Assembly: GCA_023055505.1 (NCBI GenBank)
Contig: JALIRH010000075.1
Location: forward strand, 806,001-870,000
Origin: Callipepla californica brunnescens
Taxonomy: Eukaryota; Chordata; Aves; Galliformes; Odontophoridae
Length of the DNA stretch: 64,000 nucleotides
Direction: 5' to 3'
The stretch's first letter is position 1; each line of letters starts with the position of its first letter. Shown one piece after another: positions 61,097-64,000 of this stretch. A program made the translations under genes and the position numbers. The notes under the pieces are model-generated. The model searched no databases and had not been told where the DNA came from. It was given only the letters and a program-made list of their open reading frames with translations.

Positions 61097-64000
61097 ATGC
61101 ACGAACCGCCGTTAACCGCGGATTCCGATTCAATCGCATCAATCGCCTTTACTTCTGAGATTGCCGCTAAGGAAGACGCGAGTCAGAAGACTGCCGATCA
61201 TTGTTTTCGGCTTCTCTATTCACCCGGCTGTCTTTCTATATTAAGGAATCGCGACTTTCACTTGAAAGTGACTCAGTTTCAGGAGCTGTATTAGAATGTA
61301 TACTGTACCCCAGTGTTAGCGAGAGGGAAATTTTAAATCCATCTTAACTCTGCTACTGAATGCAAAGTAATTCTGCATCGGTCATTCAACTGCAAGCACG
61401 ATTTCAAACTTTTCTCTGACAAGTGTTGTTATCCATTTTAGATCCTCATTGTAACACATCACTCCTCGTTTCCCTACCATACACAGTGATCGTTTTGATT
61501 CCTCACAGAACCATGTGCTGTTTAGTGCTAAGGAAACAGTGTAGATACTTAAAGTACTTAGACCTGTTTCCTCTAACAAATGCATGTGTCATTTCAACAC
61601 TTACTATTGTTTCCCAGTAAGCCTTTTCATTGGAGCTTCTATAATGCAGATTATAAGAAGGTGCACATACCGGCACATGCTCTATGCACGAACCGCTGTT
61701 AACCGCGGATTCCGATTCAATCGCATCAATCGCCTTTACTTCTGAGATTGCCGCTAAGGAAGACGCGAGTCAGAAGACTGCCTTACACTCTATAGCGGCT
61801 TCACTATTCAGCCCTCTGCTGTCCTATATAACAAATCGCGAATAACGCATGTAAGGAACTCAGTTTCAGGAGCTGTACGAGAATGTATGCTGAACCCCAA
61901 AGTTTTTGAGACGAAAAATTTAAATCCCACTTTGCTCTGCAACTGAATACAAAGTATGTCTGCATTGGTCATTCACCTGCAAGCACGATTTCAAACTTTT
62001 CTCTGAGAAGTGTTCTTATCCATTTGAGATCCTTTATGTAACACAGTCACTCCTCGTTTCCTTTCCATACAGAGTGATCTTTATGATTCTTCACAGAACC
62101 ATGTGCTGTTCAGTGCTAAGGAAACAGTGTAGATGCTTAAAGTAATTAGAGATGTTTCCTCTATCAAATGCATCTGAATTTCCACCTCTTACAATTCTTT
62201 CCCAAGAAACTTTTTATTGGAGCTTCCTCCATGCAAATTATAAGAAGGTGCACATACCGGCACAAGCACTATGCAAGAACCGCTGTTAACCGCGGATTCC
62301 AATTCAATCGCATCAATCGCCTTTACTTCTGAGTTTGCCGCTAAGGAAGAAGCGAGTCAGAAGACTGCCGATCACTGTATAGCGGCTTCTCTATTCACCC
62401 GGCTGTCTTTCTATATTAAGGAATCGCGAAAAACACGTGAAAATGATTCTGTTTCAGGAGATGTATGAGAATGTATACTGGACATCAGTGTTAGTGAGAG
62501 AAAAATTTTAAATCCCACTACTTTTCTGCTACTGAATGCAAAGTATGTCTGCATCAGTCATTCACCTGCAAGCACGATTTCAAACTTTTCTCTGACAATT
62601 GTTGTTATACAATTTAGATCCTCATTGTAACACAGTCAACCCTCGTTTCCTTACTCTACCCAGTGATCCTTTTGATTCTCCACAGAAACATATGCTGTCT
62701 AGTGCCAAGGAAACAGTGTAGATGCTTAAAGTACTTATAGATGTTTCCTCTACCAAATGCATCTGTATTTCCTCCTATTACAATTGTTTCCCAAAATCTT
62801 TTCATTTGAACCTGTAGAATGCAAATTATACGAACGTGCACATACCGGCACAAGCACTATGCACGAACCGCTGTTAACCGCGGATTCCGATTCAATCGCA
62901 TCAATCGCCTTTACTTCTGAGATTGCCGGTAAGGAAGACGCGAGTCAGAAGACTGCCTTACACTCTATAGCGGCTTCTTATTCAGCCGTCTACTGTCCTA
63001 TATAACGATTCGCGGTTAACGCATGTAAGGGACTCAGTTTCAGGAGCTGTACGAGAACGTATGCTGAACCCCAATGTTAGTGAGACGAAAAATTTAAATC
63101 CCACTTTGCTCTGCAACTGAATACAAAGTATGTCTGCATCGGTCATTCACCTGCAAGCACGATTTCAAACTTTTCTCTGAGAAGTGTTCTTATCCATTTG
63201 AGATCCTCTATGTTACACAGTCACTCCTCGTTTCCTTACTCTACACAGTGATCGTTTTGATTCCTCACAGAACCATGTGCTGTTCAGTGCTAAGGAAACA
63301 GTGTAGATACTTAAAGTACTTAGACCTGTTTCCTCTAACAAATGCATGTGTCATTTCAACACTTACTATTGTTTCCCAGTAAGCCTTTTCATTGGAGCTT
63401 CTATAATGCAGATTATAAGAAGGTGCACATACCGGCACATGCTCTATGCACGAACCGCTGTTAACCGCGGATTCCGATTCAATCGCATCAATCGCCTTTA
63501 CTTCTGAGATTGCCGCTAAGGAAGACGCGAGTCAGAAGACTGCCTTACACTCTATAGCGGCTTCACTATTCAGCCCTCTGCTGTCCTATATAACAAATCG
63601 CGAATAACGCATGTAAGGAACTCAGTTTCAGGAGCTGTACGAGAATGTATGCTGAACCCCAAAGTTTTTGAGACGAAAAATTTAAATCCCACTTTGCTCT
63701 GCAACTGAATACAAAGTATGTCTGCATTGGTCATTCACCTGCAAGCACGATTTCAAACTTTTCTCTGACAACTGTTCTTATCCATTTTAGTTCCTCTATG
63801 TAACACAGTCACTCCTCGTTTCTTTTCCATACAGAGTGATCTTTATGATTCTTCACAGAACCATGTGCTGTTCAGTGCTAAGGAAACAGTGTAGATGCTT
63901 AAAGTACTTATAGATGTTTCCTCTACCAAATGCATCTGTATTTCCTCCTCTTACAATTCTTTCCCAAGAAACTTTTTATTGGAGCTTCCTCCATGCAAAT
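61097..64000. repeat. HOR unit cut by the window edge: C-B-D-A4-B
   Basis: Monomer starts: 61097 C, 61684 B, 62271 D, 62859 A4, 63446 B, the last cut off after its J4 linker. J4 normally precedes D, so the canonical order probably continues. It aligns to 39383 onward at an offset of 21,714 bases and shares several changes absent from the two intervening units. Confidence 0.9.

Larger units (their letters stand above)
1..64000. repeat. Satellite DNA array, ~587-bp monomer, head to tail, filling the window
   Basis: The string ATGCACGAAC or a one-base variant recurs every 584-590 bases from 69 to 63446, always on the plus strand, with homologous sequence throughout each interval. No interval holds an insertion, an inverted monomer or unrelated DNA, so neither edge of the array is in the window. 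Each monomer has a conserved CpG-rich head (+0 to +98), a variable stretch (+99 to about +175), a moderately variable middle, a conserved block of about 40 bp reading CACCTGCAAGCACGATTTC and onward near +290, and a tail ending in one of five inter-monomer linkers. The linkers are J1 (CCCAGTAAGCC), J2 (CCCAATAAACT), J3 (CCCAATAATCT), J4 (CCCAAGAAACT) and J5 (CCCAAAATCTT). A eukaryotic heterochromatic satellite, possibly centromeric, is inferred from the architecture only; the family is not recognised. Confidence 0.97.

Noticed and set aside
1..64000. A CRISPR array or other prokaryotic repeat system
   Set aside because: The repeat unit is ~587 bp with no unique spacers and no cas-like genes. 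There is nothing prokaryotic in layout.
1..64000. Tandem RNA gene cluster (5S rRNA, rDNA spacer, snRNA, tRNA, histone)
   Set aside because: I saw no 5S-like, tRNA A/B-box, snRNA or histone sequence in a monomer. The strongest conservation is a CpG-rich segment with no RNA-gene signature.
1..64000. Transposable element or LTR arrays
   Set aside because: No terminal repeats, target-site duplications, transposase or polymerase coding sequence. Continuous tandem copies have no unrelated flanks.

Overview
The whole 64 kb is one uninterrupted, head-to-tail satellite DNA array. I find no protein-coding gene, RNA gene, transposon or unique sequence. The monomer is about 587 bp (584-590). Using the recurrent string ATGCACGAAC as an arbitrary start, I count 109 monomer starts: 108 complete monomers (69-63445), a 68-base leading fragment, and a last monomer cut by the window edge. 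All are in one orientation. This architecture is typical of eukaryotic centromeric, pericentromeric or subtelomeric heterochromatin. I do not recognise the family and cannot name the organism. CpG is plentiful in the first 100 bases of every monomer, which argues mildly against a heavily methylated, CpG-depleted vertebrate genome.

The monomers fall into nine classes (my labels), told apart mainly by a variable stretch about 75 bp long at +99 to about +175: A1 (8 monomers), A2 (13), A3 (10), A4 (8), B (15), C (14), D (16), S (23) and E (2). The classes are ordered, giving a higher-order repeat (HOR). The clearest unit is the 11-mer at 46425-52879, C-B-D-A4-B-D-A3-A1-S-S-A2. The two B, two D and two S monomers differ from each other in their tails, so the unit has 11 distinguishable positions.

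Taking class C after A2 as the unit start, left to right: a partial unit (1-3585); a 10-mer (3586-9455); a 12-mer (9456-16495); an 11-mer of different composition (16496-22949); two 8-mers (22950-27645, 27646-32340); two nearly identical 3,521-bp 6-mers in tandem (32341-35861, 35862-39382); a 12-mer with an extra S (39383-46424); the canonical 11-mer (46425-52879); a 14-mer, which is the canonical unit plus one extra trimer (52880-61096); and the start of another unit (61097-64000). The right 25 kb is regular. The left 23 kb has older or alternative arrangements, including class E, found only there.

Every length change is a whole number of monomers and the junctions stay in register, as expected from unequal homologous exchange. 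Several junction monomers are visible chimeras whose breakpoints can be bracketed to a few tens of bases. Other recurring signals are a 16-bp perfect palindrome around CACGTG in class C, a 10-bp inverted repeat (GTTAACCGCG / CGCGGTTAAC) in many A and S monomers, and a TATATAA string in most A, S and B monomers. The many 60-82 codon open frames are by-products of the repeat and are not called as genes.
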